47,906 nucleotides of DNA from an uncultured Pelagibacteraceae bacterium. Lineage in GTDB: Bacteria > Pseudomonadota > Alphaproteobacteria > Pelagibacterales > Pelagibacteraceae. The notes beneath the pieces were generated by a model. The model was not told the DNA's origin. It saw only the letters and a program-made list of their open reading frames with translations, and made no database searches. A program made the translations under genes and the position numbers. The stretch covers positions 1 through 47,906 of the forward strand of contig CACBYG010000008.1 of assembly GCA_902543535.1 (NCBI GenBank), written 5' to 3'. Positions 17,851 to 27,348 of the stretch are shown here, piece by piece. The stretch's first letter is position 1. Each line of letters opens with the position of its first letter.

Positions 17851-20477
17851 TATATACCCTTTATTGTTATTGATATCTTATCAACATCGTTCTTTAAATT
17901 ATTATAATTAGTTTTTTCTTGTTCAACAATCTCTTTTGGTGCCCTGTCTACAAAACTTTTATTTTCTAGTCTTTGAGATATCTTATGCATCTCTTGTTCT
18001 AATCGTTCTTGTTTACTGGTTAAATTTTCTTTTATTAACTTTAAATCAACATCTTTATCAAAATAGATCTTAAATAAATCTCCTGAAACAACCATCGTAG
18101 CAGCCGGTTTGTCTAAATCATCACTAAGGATATTGTTTATTCGACCTAATTTTTTAAGAATTATTTCATTTGAACTAATAAATTGCTTTTGATCTTTGTT
18201 AATATTGTTAATTGATATGTCTATAAATGAACCAGGGCTTACATTTAGCTCATTTTTAAAAGATCTTAGCTGAGATATGATATTAATTATATTTTCTACC
18301 TGATCTGTGTGTGAATCTTTGTTTGATTTTGCAGATATCCAATTTTTAAACATTAGAAAGTCATTGCCCTTATTATCAAATTTATTTTTCAGCCAAATTT
18401 CTTCAGTAACAAAAGGGATAAATGGATGTAATAAAACTAATATTTGCTTAAATACATAGGCTGAAACTTTTTTAACCTCCTCTTTTGCAATTTCATCATT
18501 TGAAAAAAGAATAGTTTTTGAAAGCTCTAAGTACCAGTCACAATAAGAATGCCAAGTAAATTGATAAGCATTTTTAGCTGCTTCATCAAATCTATAATCT
18601 TCTAAGTTTTTAACTATTTTATTAGTAGTTTCTGCTAACTCAGAATATATCCATTTATTAATATTAACTTTTAACTCTGGAATTTGATCTGTATTTTTAA
18701 AATCACATTCATTGGTAATTAAAAAGTTATTAGCATTCCATAATTTATTTAAAAAATTTCTATAACCTTTAACTCTATCCTCAGAAAGTTTAACATCAGT
18801 TCCAGGTGAAGCCATAGAAAGTAAAGTAAATCTTAAAGCATCAGCGCTATATTTTTCAATTAAATCCAAAGGATCAATAACATTACCTTTTGATTTAGAC
18901 ATTTTTTGTCCTTTTTCATCTCTAACTAAAGCATGAACATAAATATCTTTAAAAGGTTCTTTGTTTAAAAATTCAGTTCCAAACATAATCATTCTTGCAA
19001 CCCAAAAGAAAATAATATCAAAGCCTGTTACTAAAACTGATGTTGGATAAAACTTCTCAACAAATTTTTTATCATCAGGCCATCCAAGTGTTGCAAATGG
19101 CCAAAGACCAGATGAGAACCAAGTATCTAAAACATCAGGATCTCTGTTTAATTCAACATCTTTACCATAATGTTTATTAGCTAATTGTTTTGCTTCATCT
19201 TCGTTGTAAGCAACAAAAATTTTATCATCAGGACCATACCATGCAGGTATTTGATGTCCCCACCATAGCTGTCTTGAAATACACCAAGGCTCTATATTGT
19301 TCATCCATTGAAAATAAGTTTTTGACCAATTCTCAGGAAAGAAATTTGTTTTCTTTGAATTTACAACTTCTTTAGCTTTAACTGATAATTTACCTGCATC
19401 AGCAAACCATTGTTCTGTTAGGAAAGGTTCAATTATTGAATTGGATCTATCTCCGTAAGGAACTTTATTTTTAATATTCTCTTCTTTTACAAAAAATTCT
19501 TTTTCTTTAAGCTCTTTTAAAATTTGTTTTCTTGCTTCAGAACGATCAAGACCTATGTAATGTTCTGGAGCGTTTTCATTTATTTTTCCTGCTTCAGTAA
19601 AAATATTTATAATTTCAAGATTATTTCTTTGACCTACATCATAATCATTAAAGTCATGAGCTGGAGTTATTTTTAAAGCACCTGTTCCTTGTTCAGGATC
19701 TGCATAATCATCTTCTATAATTTTTATTTTTCTTCCAACAATTGGGATTGTAACAGTTTTGCCAACATAAGATTTAAAACGATCATCTTTTGGATTTACA
19801 GCTATTGCCGTATCACCCAACATTGTTTCAGGTCTTGTAGTTGCAATAGTTATAAATTCATCCGTTCCATCAATTGGATATTTAATATAATAAATTTTTG
19901 AATTTACTTCTCTTTGATCAACTTCTAAATCTGAAATAGCTGTTTTTAAAACAGTATCCCAATTTACTAATTTTTTATCCTTATAAATTAAACCTTTATT
20001 ATATAGATCAACAAAAACCTTTATTACTGATTTTGATAAATTTTCATCCATCGTGAAGGCATTTCTGGACCAATCACAAGAACAACCAAGTTTTTTCAAT
20101 TGATTAATAATAATATCACCGTACTGGTCTTTCCATTCCCAAACTTTTTCAATAAATTTTTCTCTACCAATTTCATTTTTATCAATTTTTTCAGAACTAA
20201 GTTTTTTCTCAACTAAGGCTTGGGTAGCAATACCTGCATGATCGGTTCCTGGTTGCCATAAAGTTTCGTAATTATTCATTCGATGATAACGAACTAACAA
20301 ATCTTGAATAGAATTATTCAGAGCATGACCCATATGAAGACTTCCTGTTACATTTGGAGGAGGTATTACTATAGAAAATTTTTTAGAATTTTCTTTAGGT
20401 TTAAAAAGACCATTTTTTTCCCAATAAGAATAAATTCTATCTTCAACATCAGAATGTATATATTTATCGTTACTCAT
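17850..20477 (-). CDS. valS: Valyl-tRNA synthetase
   Basis: A class I aminoacyl-tRNA synthetase of 875 residues that charges tRNA-Val. The HIGH-type motif is [15 protein letters not shown] near residue 40; the CP1 editing domain includes [18 protein letters not shown]; the KMSKS loop is [14 protein letters not shown]. An anticodon-binding helical domain and a C-terminal coiled coil (last ~65 residues, rich in K, E and L) complete the family architecture. The ATG at 20477 is the only reasonable start. It heads the valS-ilvD-manC run and diverges from the tRNA-Cys/Asn pair across 125 bases. Confidence 0.97.
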   Translation of the reverse strand: MSNDKYIHSDVEDRIYSYWEKNGLFKPKENSKKFSIVIPPPNVTGSLHMGHALNNSIQDLLVRYHRMNNYETLWQPGTDHAGIATQALVEKKLSSEKIDKNEIGREKFIEKVWEWKDQYGDIIINQLKKLGCSCDWSRNAFTMDENLSKSVIKVFVDLYNKGLIYKDKKLVNWDTVLKTAISDLEVDQREVNSKIYYIKYPIDGTDEFITIATTRPETMLGDTAIAVNPKDDRFKSYVGKTVTIPIVGRKIKIIEDDYADPEQGTGALKITPAHDFNDYDVGQRNNLEIINIFTEAGKINENAPEHYIGLDRSEARKQILKELKEKEFFVKEENIKNKVPYGDRSNSIIEPFLTEQWFADAGKLSVKAKEVVNSKKTNFFPENWSKTYFQWMNNIEPWCISRQLWWGHQIPAWYGPDDKIFVAYNEDEAKQLANKHYGKDVELNRDPDVLDTWFSSGLWPFATLGWPDDKKFVEKFYPTSVLVTGFDIIFFWVARMIMFGTEFLNKEPFKDIYVHALVRDEKGQKMSKSKGNVIDPLDLIEKYSADALRFTLLSMASPGTDVKLSEDRVKGYRNFLNKLWNANNFLITNECDFKNTDQIPELKVNINKWIYSELAETTNKIVKNLEDYRFDEAAKNAYQFTWHSYCDWYLELSKTILFSNDEIAKEEVKKVSAYVFKQILVLLHPFIPFVTEEIWLKNKFDNKGNDFLMFKNWISAKSNKDSHTDQVENIINIISQLRSFKNELNVSPGSFIDISINNINKDQKQFISSNEIILKKLGRINNILSDDLDKPAATMVVSGDLFKIYFDKDVDLKLIKENLTSKQERLEQEMHKISQRLENKSFVDRAPKEIVEQEKTNYNNLKNDVDKISITIKGI

Positions 20478-20536
20478 GGATTTTAAAGTTTATAATTTAA
20501 TAATCCAAATTAACAATAATCAATTTCCATCGTTAT

Positions 20537-20565
20537 TTGATAGACTAATGAAAAATATTTAATAT
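20537..20565 (+). promoter_or_regulatory. Promoter for tRNA-Cys/tRNA-Asn
   Basis: TTGATA (20537-20542) and TAATAT (20560-20565) are separated by exactly 17 bases, close to a housekeeping sigma-70 promoter. Transcription would begin near 20572, about 30 bases before tRNA-Cys. A second tRNA follows within 50 bases and probably shares it. Confidence 0.6.
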
Positions 20566-20602
20566 AAAAAGGCATCTGTAGCTATAAGTCAAAAAATAAG
20601 AT

Positions 20603-20676
20603 GGCAACGTGGCGGAATGGTTACGCAGAGGATTGCAAATCCTTGTATCCCGGTTCGATTCCGGGCGTTGCCTCCA
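20603..20676 (+). tRNA. tRNA-Cys (anticodon GCA)
   Basis: A full cloverleaf: acceptor GGCAACG (20603-20609) pairs with CGTTGCC (20666-20672), the discriminator is T20673 as expected for cysteine, and CCA is encoded at 20674-20676. The anticodon GCA is at 20635-20637, and the T loop GGTTCGATTCC is intact. Confidence 0.96.
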
Positions 20677-20725
20677 AAATAGATCTTGTTTTAGTTATAA
20701 AAAAAAGTAAGTTGCTTTTTTACAT

Positions 20726-20801
20726 TCCTCGGTAGCTCAGTTGGTAGAGCAGTTGACTGTTAATCAATTGGTCGCAGGTTCGAGTCCTGCCCGAGGAGCC
20801 A
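20726..20801 (+). tRNA. tRNA-Asn (anticodon GTT)
   Basis: A full cloverleaf: acceptor TCCTCGG (20726-20732) pairs with CCGAGGA (20791-20797), discriminator G, encoded CCA at 20799-20801. The anticodon GTT is at 20759-20761 in the loop CTGTTAA, and the T arm contains GGTTCGAGTCC. It lies 49 bases after tRNA-Cys. Confidence 0.96.
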
Positions 20802-20874
20802 AAAAAATTTTAGATTAACAAATATAAATTAAAAAATTATAAAATTTATTTACGGGTCTTAACTAAATTTTGAC

Positions 20875-21246
20875 TTAGCCAGTTTTTGAAATTCCAACTG
20901 AAGAAATCTGTAAAGATTTATTAAATTTTAATTTTTGATCAGCTGTTAACTCAGAATATAATTTTGTTAAAAAATTATAATTCACATTCATATGACCTTC
21001 TTGTGATTTTTCTAAATTAATTAAGTATTCTGAAAAATCTTCAAAGAAGTAATTTATTGGAACCTTTAAATAATTTGATAGTTGTAATAATCGAATTGAA
21101 CTTACCCCATTAGTACCTTTTTCGTATTTTTGAATTTGTTGAAATGTTACGTTGATTGCTTTTGCTACTTTAGTCTGTGTCAAACCTAAAGCTAATCTTC
21201 TTAGCTTAAGCTTGTTGCCTAAGTGTTTGTTGAAATTATCTTCCAT
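20875..21246 (-). CDS. XRE-family helix-turn-helix regulator
   Basis: A 123-residue DNA-binding protein. The HTH_3 domain covers about 9-65: LRRLALGLTQTKVAKAINVT is the first part of the helix-turn-helix and FQQIQKYEKGTNGVS contains the recognition helix. The remaining 55 residues are mostly helical and acidic/lysine-rich with no recognised domain. Such small XRE proteins are common in alphaproteobacteria, but its targets cannot be told from sequence. A strong GAGGGG lies six bases before the ATG. A ten-base motif (TTTTCTATTG on the minus strand) is repeated upstream, possibly its own operator. Confidence 0.88.
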   Translation of the reverse strand: MEDNFNKHLGNKLKLRRLALGLTQTKVAKAINVTFQQIQKYEKGTNGVSSIRLLQLSNYLKVPINYFFEDFSEYLINLEKSQEGHMNVNYNFLTKLYSELTADQKLKFNKSLQISSVGISKTG

Positions 21247-21281
21247 TAAGACCCCTCTTAATTAAATTTTAAAATCTCATT

Positions 21282-21314
21282 CAATAGAAAATTTAAATCC
21301 CCTGCAATAGAAAA
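21282..21314 (-). repeat. Direct repeat upstream of the XRE gene
   Basis: The ten bases CAATAGAAAA occur at 21282-21291 and again at 21305-21314, a period of 23 bases, on the plus strand. They lie 36-68 bases upstream of the regulator's ATG, where an autoregulatory site would be expected. In such A+T-rich sequence a chance repeat remains possible. Confidence 0.4.
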
Positions 21315-21434
21315 ATTTTTATATTTCATTAGGTTTTTAGATAATTTTAAAACCTGTCAAGCATAAGTTGGCATTAAAAACTCAGAATAGGCTTACTGAA
21401 ATTGACCTTTATGAGAGCAAAAAATTATAATTTT

Positions 21435-22169
21435 TTATAAGATTTGACTTAAAAATAGCTTAGTTCTCTCACTCTTTGGATTAGCAAAAAATTCTTTAGT
21501 ATCAGCCTTTTCTACTATCTTTCCTTCATCCATAAAAATCATACTATCTGCTACTTCTTTAGCAAATCCCATTTCATGTGTAACAACAATCATTGTCATA
21601 CCTTGATTGGCTAAATTTACCATAACATCTAGTACTTCTTTGATCATTTCAGGGTCAAGTGCTGATGTTGGTTCATCAAATAACATTATTTTTGGCTCCA
21701 TACATAAAGCTCTTGCAATTGCTACACGTTGTTGTTGTCCGCCAGAAAGTTGGCCTGGAAATTTTTGAGCTTGATCTAATATTTGAACTCTCTCTAAGTG
21801 TTTTAAGGCTAATTCTTCTGCTTCTTTCTTTGGCAATTTTTTAACCCATATAGGTGCAAGTGTGCAATTGTCTAAAATAGATAAATGTGGGAATAAATTG
21901 AATTGTTGAAATACCATTCCAACTTCAGCTCTAACTTGTTCAATATTTTTAGTGTCTTCTGAAATTTCTGTACCATCAACAATTATGTTTCCTTCTTGAT
22001 GTTCTTCTAATCGATTAATGCATCTTATTAAAGTAGATTTTCCTGACCCTGACGGTCCGCAAACTACTATTTTCTCTTTAGGCATAACCTCAAGATTAAT
22101 TCCACTTAAAACTTGAAAGTCTCCAAACCACTTGTTTACATCTTTAATTTGTATAATTGCTTCTGACAT
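21435..22169 (-). CDS. aapP: Amino-acid ABC transporter ATP-binding protein
   Basis: A 244-residue cytoplasmic ATPase of the polar/general amino-acid importer family. Motifs are Walker [14 protein letters not shown] near 38-50, Q-loop [12 protein letters not shown], signature [17 protein letters not shown], Walker [14 protein letters not shown] and the switch region VVTHEMGFA. It would energise the AapQ/AapM channel fed by AapJ and is the last gene of the operon, three bases after aapM. AapP and GlnQ/YhdZ are hard to separate by sequence alone; the two long permeases and AapJ nearby favour the general L-amino-acid type. Confidence 0.93.
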   Translation of the reverse strand: MSEAIIQIKDVNKWFGDFQVLSGINLEVMPKEKIVVCGPSGSGKSTLIRCINRLEEHQEGNIIVDGTEISEDTKNIEQVRAEVGMVFQQFNLFPHLSILDNCTLAPIWVKKLPKKEAEELALKHLERVQILDQAQKFPGQLSGGQQQRVAIARALCMEPKIMLFDEPTSALDPEMIKEVLDVMVNLANQGMTMIVVTHEMGFAKEVADSMIFMDEGKIVEKADTKEFFANPKSERTKLFLSQIL

Positions 22170-22172
22170 TTT

Positions 22173-23444
22173 TTATCTATCTGTTTTGTACTTAAGTTCT
22201 AAGTTATAACTATACTTACTCATTGAATAACAAATAATCCAGAAAATTATTCCAGCAAAAACATACCCCTCCATGGAAAAACCTAACCATTTAGGATTAG
22301 TTTTTGCAAGACCAAGCATTCCTGCTAATTCTAAAAGACCAACAACAAATATAAGCGGTGTATCTTTTACCAATGCAAGGAACGTGTTAGCAATTCCTGG
22401 AATAACTAATTTAAGTGCTTGAGGTAAGATAACTAATAAATGCAATCTCCAATATCCCATCCCTAGAGATTTAGCAGCATCGTATTGACCTCTTGGAAGA
22501 GCCTGTAACCCTCCTCTTATAACTTCAGCAGTATAAGCGGCTTCAAATAAAACTATTGCAGCAATAACTCTAATCAACTTATCAACATAAGTACCATCAG
22601 GAAGAAACATTGGGAACATGACTGCTGACATGAATAATACTGTAATCAATGGTACGCCCCTCCAAAACTCAATAAAAGTTAAGGATGAATATTTAACAAC
22701 TGGCAAATCAGATCTTCTACCAAGTGCAAGCATCATACCGATTGGAAAACAAAAGATTAACGAAAAGAATGAAACTATAAATGTTAAAGACAGACCACCC
22801 CACGCACCAGTTTCAACCCATTCTAAACCAAATTCACCCCCAGATATTAAATAGTAAATTAATAAAAATGAAATTATTGGTAAAAAAATTACGTAATATA
22901 ATGTTAGGTATTTTTTAAATCTTAGTGGGAAGAAATAACCTAAACCCATTAAAACTAAGACAATTATGAATGTAGCATTTACTCGCCATTGTTCAGCATT
23001 AGGATACATTCCATACATAAATCTATTAAACCAAACTTTAATGTAAACCCAGCAAGCTCCTCCTCCAGTACATGCTTCTTTAGTATCACCAGCAATATTT
23101 GCATCAAAGATAAACCAGTTTAATAATGGTGGAATTGAAAATATTAACAATAATATTATACAAAAGCTAAGAGCTGCATTGAAGTTACTTGTATTAATAT
23201 TTTTATTTAATTCATCTAATTTTTTAATTCCTGAAAATTCAATTCTAATAAAATGTAGACCAATCATTCCAAAGATTAGAGGTGTAAAGAAACTTATAAA
23301 ACCCGGTAAAAAACCAGTTATGTTTTTTTCATAAAAATTATTTAAATAAAAATCAATTATACCTAATGAGAAAAATAAAACTCCTAGCGCTAAAAATAAA
23401 TTAATATTTTCTCTATTGGGTTTTAATAAATTAATTTTACTCAT
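22173..23444 (-). CDS. aapM: Amino-acid ABC transporter permease AapM
   Basis: An inner-membrane permease of 423 residues with several hydrophobic segments. The HisM-type permease domain is in the C-terminal half, beginning at GAWGGLSLTFIVSF; the EAA loop is AAYTAEVIRGGLQALPRGQYDAAKSLGMG. The long N-terminal half, with extra membrane segments and a periplasmic loop containing CTGGGACWVYIK, is characteristic of AapM/YhdY rather than of short GlnP-like permeases. It pairs with AapQ. Four bases separate it from aapQ upstream and three from aapP downstream. Confidence 0.92.
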   Translation of the reverse strand: MSKINLLKPNRENINLFLALGVLFFSLGIIDFYLNNFYEKNITGFLPGFISFFTPLIFGMIGLHFIRIEFSGIKKLDELNKNINTSNFNAALSFCIILLLIFSIPPLLNWFIFDANIAGDTKEACTGGGACWVYIKVWFNRFMYGMYPNAEQWRVNATFIIVLVLMGLGYFFPLRFKKYLTLYYVIFLPIISFLLIYYLISGGEFGLEWVETGAWGGLSLTFIVSFFSLIFCFPIGMMLALGRRSDLPVVKYSSLTFIEFWRGVPLITVLFMSAVMFPMFLPDGTYVDKLIRVIAAIVLFEAAYTAEVIRGGLQALPRGQYDAAKSLGMGYWRLHLLVILPQALKLVIPGIANTFLALVKDTPLIFVVGLLELAGMLGLAKTNPKWLGFSMEGYVFAGIIFWIICYSMSKYSYNLELKYKTDR

Positions 23445-23448
23445 AATT

Positions 23449-24594
23449 TTATTTTTCCTTAATAGCGATTGATTTATTGTACCAATTCATAAATACTGAA
23501 ATTGATAAACTAATTGTTAAGTATGTCGCCATTGTAATGGCAACTATTTCAATTGCTCTTCCTGTTTGCATCATTGCAGTACCAGCAAATACTAAAACTA
23601 AATCAGGATAAGCTATAGCTGCAGCTAAAGAAGAATTTTTTGTTAAATTAAGATATTGATTTGTTGTTGGAGGAATTATAATTCTTAAAGCTTGAGGCAT
23701 AATTACTAATTTCAAAACTTGTCCTGGTGTTAGCCCTATAGATGCTGCAGCCTCTTTTTGTCCTTTACCTATTCCTTGAATTCCGGCTCTTACGTTTTCT
23801 GCAATAAAAGTAGCAGTATAAAGCGTTAATGCTAAAGTTAGTGCAATTAGCTCTGGTGGTATTCCTACTCCTCCTTCATAAGTAAAAGAAGTTTTGGCTA
23901 GCTGTTTTAATTCTGGAAAGCTCCACTGTAAATCTACTCCACCAAACACAAATGTTAATGCTGGTATTATTATAAAAATACCAAGCGATATTAAGAATTT
24001 TGGATATTGAATGCCCGCTTCTTCTTGTTTTCTTTTGGCGTATCTATTGAAAAAGAAGATTATTACTAAAGATATGATTAATGATATCAAAAATACATCA
24101 AAATTATTCCAAATTGGTGCTGGTGTATAAAGACCTTTGATAGTCATATAAGATGTGCCAAGAAGCAATGATGCATCTTCAGGCATAGGTAGTGCTCTTA
24201 ATGCAGCAAAATACCAAAAAAATATTTGAAGCAATAAAGGAATATTTCTAAAAAACTCAATATAAAAACTAGCAGTTCTATTAATTAAATAATTTGGTGA
24301 AAGTCTTGCAACACCAATCACCACGCCTAAAATAGTACAAAGAACAATACCAATAGCTGAAACAAGCAAAGTATTTAGTAAACCTACTAAATAAGCTCTA
24401 GCATAAGATTTTGAACCATCATAATCTATTAGAGAAAACTGGATATCAAATGATGCTTCTTGTTTTAAAAAACCAAAGCCAAACTCAATACCTCTAGTAT
24501 CCATATTTTCTTGGGCATTCATGGTAAAAAAACCAAAAATTAAAACTATAAATAAAAGAGTTAAAAACTGAGGAAGAATTTTTTTTAATTTCAT
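23449..24594 (-). CDS. aapQ: Amino-acid ABC transporter permease AapQ
   Basis: A 381-residue inner-membrane permease. It has an N-terminal membrane segment, a permease core beginning near LVGLLNTLLVSAIGIVLCT, and the coupling motif TATFIAENVRAGIQGIG followed by KGQKEAAASIGLTPGQ. An insertion of two membrane segments in the middle (around 160-215) matches the AapQ/YhdX form. It is the first gene after the terminator that follows aapJ. No strong Shine-Dalgarno is seen beyond a weak purine run. Confidence 0.92.
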   Translation of the reverse strand: MKLKKILPQFLTLLFIVLIFGFFTMNAQENMDTRGIEFGFGFLKQEASFDIQFSLIDYDGSKSYARAYLVGLLNTLLVSAIGIVLCTILGVVIGVARLSPNYLINRTASFYIEFFRNIPLLLQIFFWYFAALRALPMPEDASLLLGTSYMTIKGLYTPAPIWNNFDVFLISLIISLVIIFFFNRYAKRKQEEAGIQYPKFLISLGIFIIIPALTFVFGGVDLQWSFPELKQLAKTSFTYEGGVGIPPELIALTLALTLYTATFIAENVRAGIQGIGKGQKEAAASIGLTPGQVLKLVIMPQALRIIIPPTTNQYLNLTKNSSLAAAIAYPDLVLVFAGTAMMQTGRAIEIVAITMATYLTISLSISVFMNWYNKSIAIKEK

Positions 24595-24611
24595 TTGAGA
24601 GATTACTATAA

Positions 24612-24641
24612 AAAAAGGGCTAGATAAATCTAGCCCTTTTT
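24612..24641 (-). terminator. Intrinsic terminator between aapJ and aapQ
   Basis: A perfect 13-bp stem: AAAAAGGGCTAGA (24612-24624) pairs with TCTAGCCCTTTTT (24629-24641) around a TAAA loop. It is A-rich on one flank and T-rich on the other, so it can work in both directions; here it sits 18 bases after the aapJ stop, before the permeases. The layout is the same as pstS-pstC. Confidence 0.88.
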
Positions 24642-24659
24642 ATTAATTTATAACTTAAA

Positions 24660-25700
24660 TTATCTTGATGGTGGAACGTATAAAATACCACCTTTAGTCC
24701 ATAATTCATTTGGACCTCTGTCCGGTAAAATACCTGTGTCAGCTATATTTCTTTTATAACTTTCACCATAATTACCAACTTGTGTGATAATTCTATAGTT
24801 CCAATCATTATCTAGACCGAATGCAGCACCCATTTCACCTTCAGCACCAACTAATCTTTTGATTGCAGGGTTGTCTGAAGATTTCATCATGTCAGCATTG
24901 CCAGAAGTAATTCCATACTCCTCAGCTTCAATCATAGTATTTAAAGACCATCTTACGATATCTTCCCATACTGAATCACCTTGTCTAACAACAGGGCCTA
25001 ATGGCTCTTTTGAAATAGTTTCAGGTAACACGATGTGCTCATCTGGATTAGACATTTTAGTTCTTTGTGCAGCTAAACCTGATTTATCAGTAGTGTAAGT
25101 ATCACATCTACCAGCATCATAAGCAGCTACAACTTCATCCGCTTTTTCAAAAGCAACTGGAGTATAAGAAATTCCTTTAGAATTAAAGAAGTCTCTCATA
25201 TTTAACTCAGTTGTTGTACCAATATTTGTACAAGCTGAGATACCATTTTTGAATTGGCTTGTTGAAGTAATACCAGAACTTTTTCTAACCATAAAACCTT
25301 GACCATCGTAGAAGTTTACTCCAACGAAAGTAAGTCCGATATCAGCATCTCTAGAAAGAGTCCAAGTTGTGTTTCTAGATAAGATATCAATCTCACCAGA
25401 AGTTAAAGCTGTAAATCTTTCTTTAGCACTTAATGGTGTAAACTTAACTTTGCTTGCATCACCTAGTACCGCAGCAGCTACTGCTCTACATACATCAACG
25501 TCAACACCAGTCCAGTTTCCTGCAGCGTCAGCATTAGAAAACCCTGGAAGACCTTGAGATACTCCACATCTTACAAAACCCTTTTTTTGAGTGTTTTTAA
25601 GTGTCTTAGATTTTTTAGCAGCCATAGTTTCTGTTGTAAAAGTAAACAACACGGCAACCATAGCGACTAAAGAAGTTAATTGTTTTAAGTATTTAAACAT
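24660..25700 (-). CDS. aapJ: General amino-acid ABC transporter substrate-binding protein
   Basis: A 346-residue periplasmic solute-binding protein (SBP family 3). The signal peptide MFKYLKQLTSLVAMVAVLF leads to a cleavage region after ETMA near residue 27. The mature domain starts with GFVRCGVSQGLPGFS and contains NWTGVDVDVCRAVAAA, TPLSAKERFTALTSGEIDIL and RNTTWTLSRD, all typical of AapJ/YhdW. It captures amino acids for AapQMP. The ATG at 25700 is preceded by a good AAAGGAAG. It is separated from the permeases by a strong terminator and has two adjoining inverted repeats upstream. Confidence 0.94.
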   Translation of the reverse strand: MFKYLKQLTSLVAMVAVLFTFTTETMAAKKSKTLKNTQKKGFVRCGVSQGLPGFSNADAAGNWTGVDVDVCRAVAAAVLGDASKVKFTPLSAKERFTALTSGEIDILSRNTTWTLSRDADIGLTFVGVNFYDGQGFMVRKSSGITSTSQFKNGISACTNIGTTTELNMRDFFNSKGISYTPVAFEKADEVVAAYDAGRCDTYTTDKSGLAAQRTKMSNPDEHIVLPETISKEPLGPVVRQGDSVWEDIVRWSLNTMIEAEEYGITSGNADMMKSSDNPAIKRLVGAEGEMGAAFGLDNDWNYRIITQVGNYGESYKRNIADTGILPDRGPNELWTKGGILYVPPSR

Positions 25701-25717
25701 TATTCTTCCTTTTGTTT

Positions 25718-25735
25718 TTATTTGTTAACAAATAA
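25718..25735. promoter_or_regulatory. 18-bp perfect palindrome upstream of aapJ
   Basis: TTATTTGTTAACAAATAA is identical to its own reverse complement, centred on GTTAAC. It lies 18-35 bases upstream of the aapJ ATG, just ahead of the ribosome binding site, and probably within the leader. It may be a repressor site or an RNA hairpin; no regulator is identified. Confidence 0.5.
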
Positions 25736-25754
25736 TTCAAAATTACTTTTGAAT
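25735..25754. promoter_or_regulatory. Second inverted repeat upstream of aapJ
   Basis: ATTCAAAA (25735-25742) and TTTTGAAT (25747-25754) are perfect 8-base arms around TTAC, directly adjoining the first palindrome. A candidate minus-strand -10, TATAAA at 25761-25756, would put the transcription start inside this repeat, a typical repressor position. Confidence 0.45.
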
Positions 25755-25829
25755 ATTTATAATTTAAGCATGATAAATATTTACCATCAAGATAAATTTC
25801 TGGTTAATAATGACCTAAAATGAACAAGA

Positions 25830-25906
25830 TGGCGCGCCCTGGAGGATTCGAACCTCCGACCCTCGGTTTAGAAAACCGATGCTCTATCCAGCTGAGCTAA
25901 GGGCGC
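25830..25906 (-). tRNA. tRNA-Arg (anticodon TCT)
   Basis: Read on the minus strand: acceptor GCGCCCT (25906-25900) pairs with AGGGCGC (25840-25834), discriminator G, encoded CCA at 25832-25830. The anticodon TCT is at 25872-25870 in a TTTCTAA loop, and the T arm has GGTTCGAATCC. It lies 31 bases after trkH in the same direction. Confidence 0.96.
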
Positions 25907-25937
25907 ATAATTATTATGTTACTGTTATAATACTAAA

Positions 25938-27344
25938 TTAATATTTAAAAAGAAATTTTTTAGCTATCAACAATAAAGATAAAAATTCAACCCTGCCAAT
26001 AATCATAAAAAATATAAGGAAATATTTAGTAAAGAAATGTAAGTTTTGAAAATCAAAATCATTAATTCCATATGCTGAGGAATTAACAGTGTTCATCAAA
26101 GTTAATACGGCCAATTTAAATGAATATTCAAAATTTATATTACTTAATGATAATAAGACTGTTAATGAAAAAAGCGAAATAACAAATATCAAAACTGTTA
26201 AGAAATATTTATTGATATCAGTAATATCAAAATTAATTTTAGAGAAAATAAGCTTGTTCATAAATACTTTGTTAGGTTTGCTAAAGGAGAGAATTTGATT
26301 AATTGAATATTTAGAGAGAGAATAAATTTTTAAAAATCTTAAACCTGAACTTGTTGAAAAAAAAGAACCTCCAATTATTACCAATATTAAGTAGATGAAG
26401 TTTAAATTTTTTTGTTCAATTTCTAGTGATATGCCAATATTTGAAATACTACTTGCTAAATTTAAAAAATTGAAGGAAAAATTTTTATCGTAACTAAAAA
26501 AAATAAAAAAAATACTTGTTAATATTAAAAAATATAAAAATAAATGGAGATCTTCATAAAAAAAATTAAAATTTTTTTTTCGCAGAAAAATAAGATTATA
26601 AATAAAAAAAATACTAAAGAAAGATATTAACATTAAAAAAGAGAAAACAATTATTTGAGTATTAGTAACTAGTATATTTGAAAGTTCATTGTCAGGTAAA
26701 AAACCTCCCGAAGAAATAACTGTCATTGCTAAATTAAGAGAATTAAATGTTCTAATACCAAAGATATTTAAAACTATAAAAATAAAAATTGTTAAACTTG
26801 AATATAAAAGAAAAATCTTAATAGTTTGTTTTAAAATCTCTGAGCTATTGAATGATAAAAAGTTTGTTAATGATTTTTTTAAGCTTTCATCATAAATATC
26901 AATTAAGAAAATTATAGAAAATAAAAAGTATAATCCTCCAATCCATTGAATTGAGGATCTCCACAAAATTAGTCCTTGATCGATATTCTTTATATTATCA
27001 AAAATACTAAAACCTGTTGAGGTAAAGCCAGATACAGACTCAAAAAGTGCGTTTAAAAAAGTTAAGTTATAGATGCTTAAATAAAATGGAATACATAAGA
27101 CCAAAGGCATTAATATATAGCCTAACAATACTGTTAAAATTTTTTCAAAAATAGATGGCTTTTTTAAATTTGGTTTTAAATAGTAAAAAAAAATTCCTAT
27201 TAATCCAGAAATTATTAAACTTACGTAATAAGTGTTTAAATTGAGATAAAGATTAAAATAGTAAGAATAAATTATGTTAAAGAATGAAAAGATAGAGACA
27301 AGTATTAAAAAAAAACTTAAGTATTTTACTCTAAAAAAAGACAT
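25938..27344 (-). CDS. trkH: Potassium uptake protein TrkH
   Basis: A 468-residue, extremely hydrophobic inner-membrane protein: the pore-forming subunit of Trk potassium uptake, related to four-fold M1-P-M2 channels. The filter-like loops are visible as ESVSGFTSTGFSIFD (first), VISSGGFLPDNEL (second), SSISNIGISLEIE (third) and TLMNTVNSSAYGI (fourth), with GGSFFSTSSGLRFLKI before the last. It follows trkA by four bases, so channel and gating subunit are co-transcribed. It is slightly shorter than enterobacterial TrkH (about 480 residues). Confidence 0.9.
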   Translation of the reverse strand: MSFFRVKYLSFFLILVSIFSFFNIIYSYYFNLYLNLNTYYVSLIISGLIGIFFYYLKPNLKKPSIFEKILTVLLGYILMPLVLCIPFYLSIYNLTFLNALFESVSGFTSTGFSIFDNIKNIDQGLILWRSSIQWIGGLYFLFSIIFLIDIYDESLKKSLTNFLSFNSSEILKQTIKIFLLYSSLTIFIFIVLNIFGIRTFNSLNLAMTVISSGGFLPDNELSNILVTNTQIIVFSFLMLISFFSIFFIYNLIFLRKKNFNFFYEDLHLFLYFLILTSIFFIFFSYDKNFSFNFLNLASSISNIGISLEIEQKNLNFIYLILVIIGGSFFSTSSGLRFLKIYSLSKYSINQILSFSKPNKVFMNKLIFSKINFDITDINKYFLTVLIFVISLFSLTVLLSLSNINFEYSFKLAVLTLMNTVNSSAYGINDFDFQNLHFFTKYFLIFFMIIGRVEFLSLLLIAKKFLFKY

Positions 27345-27348
27345 TTAA

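Noticed and set aside
21419-21436. Perfect A+T-only palindrome at the end of aapP, resembling a terminator.
   Set aside because: It contains no G or C pair, so the stem would be very weak, and such palindromes are common by chance in this sequence.
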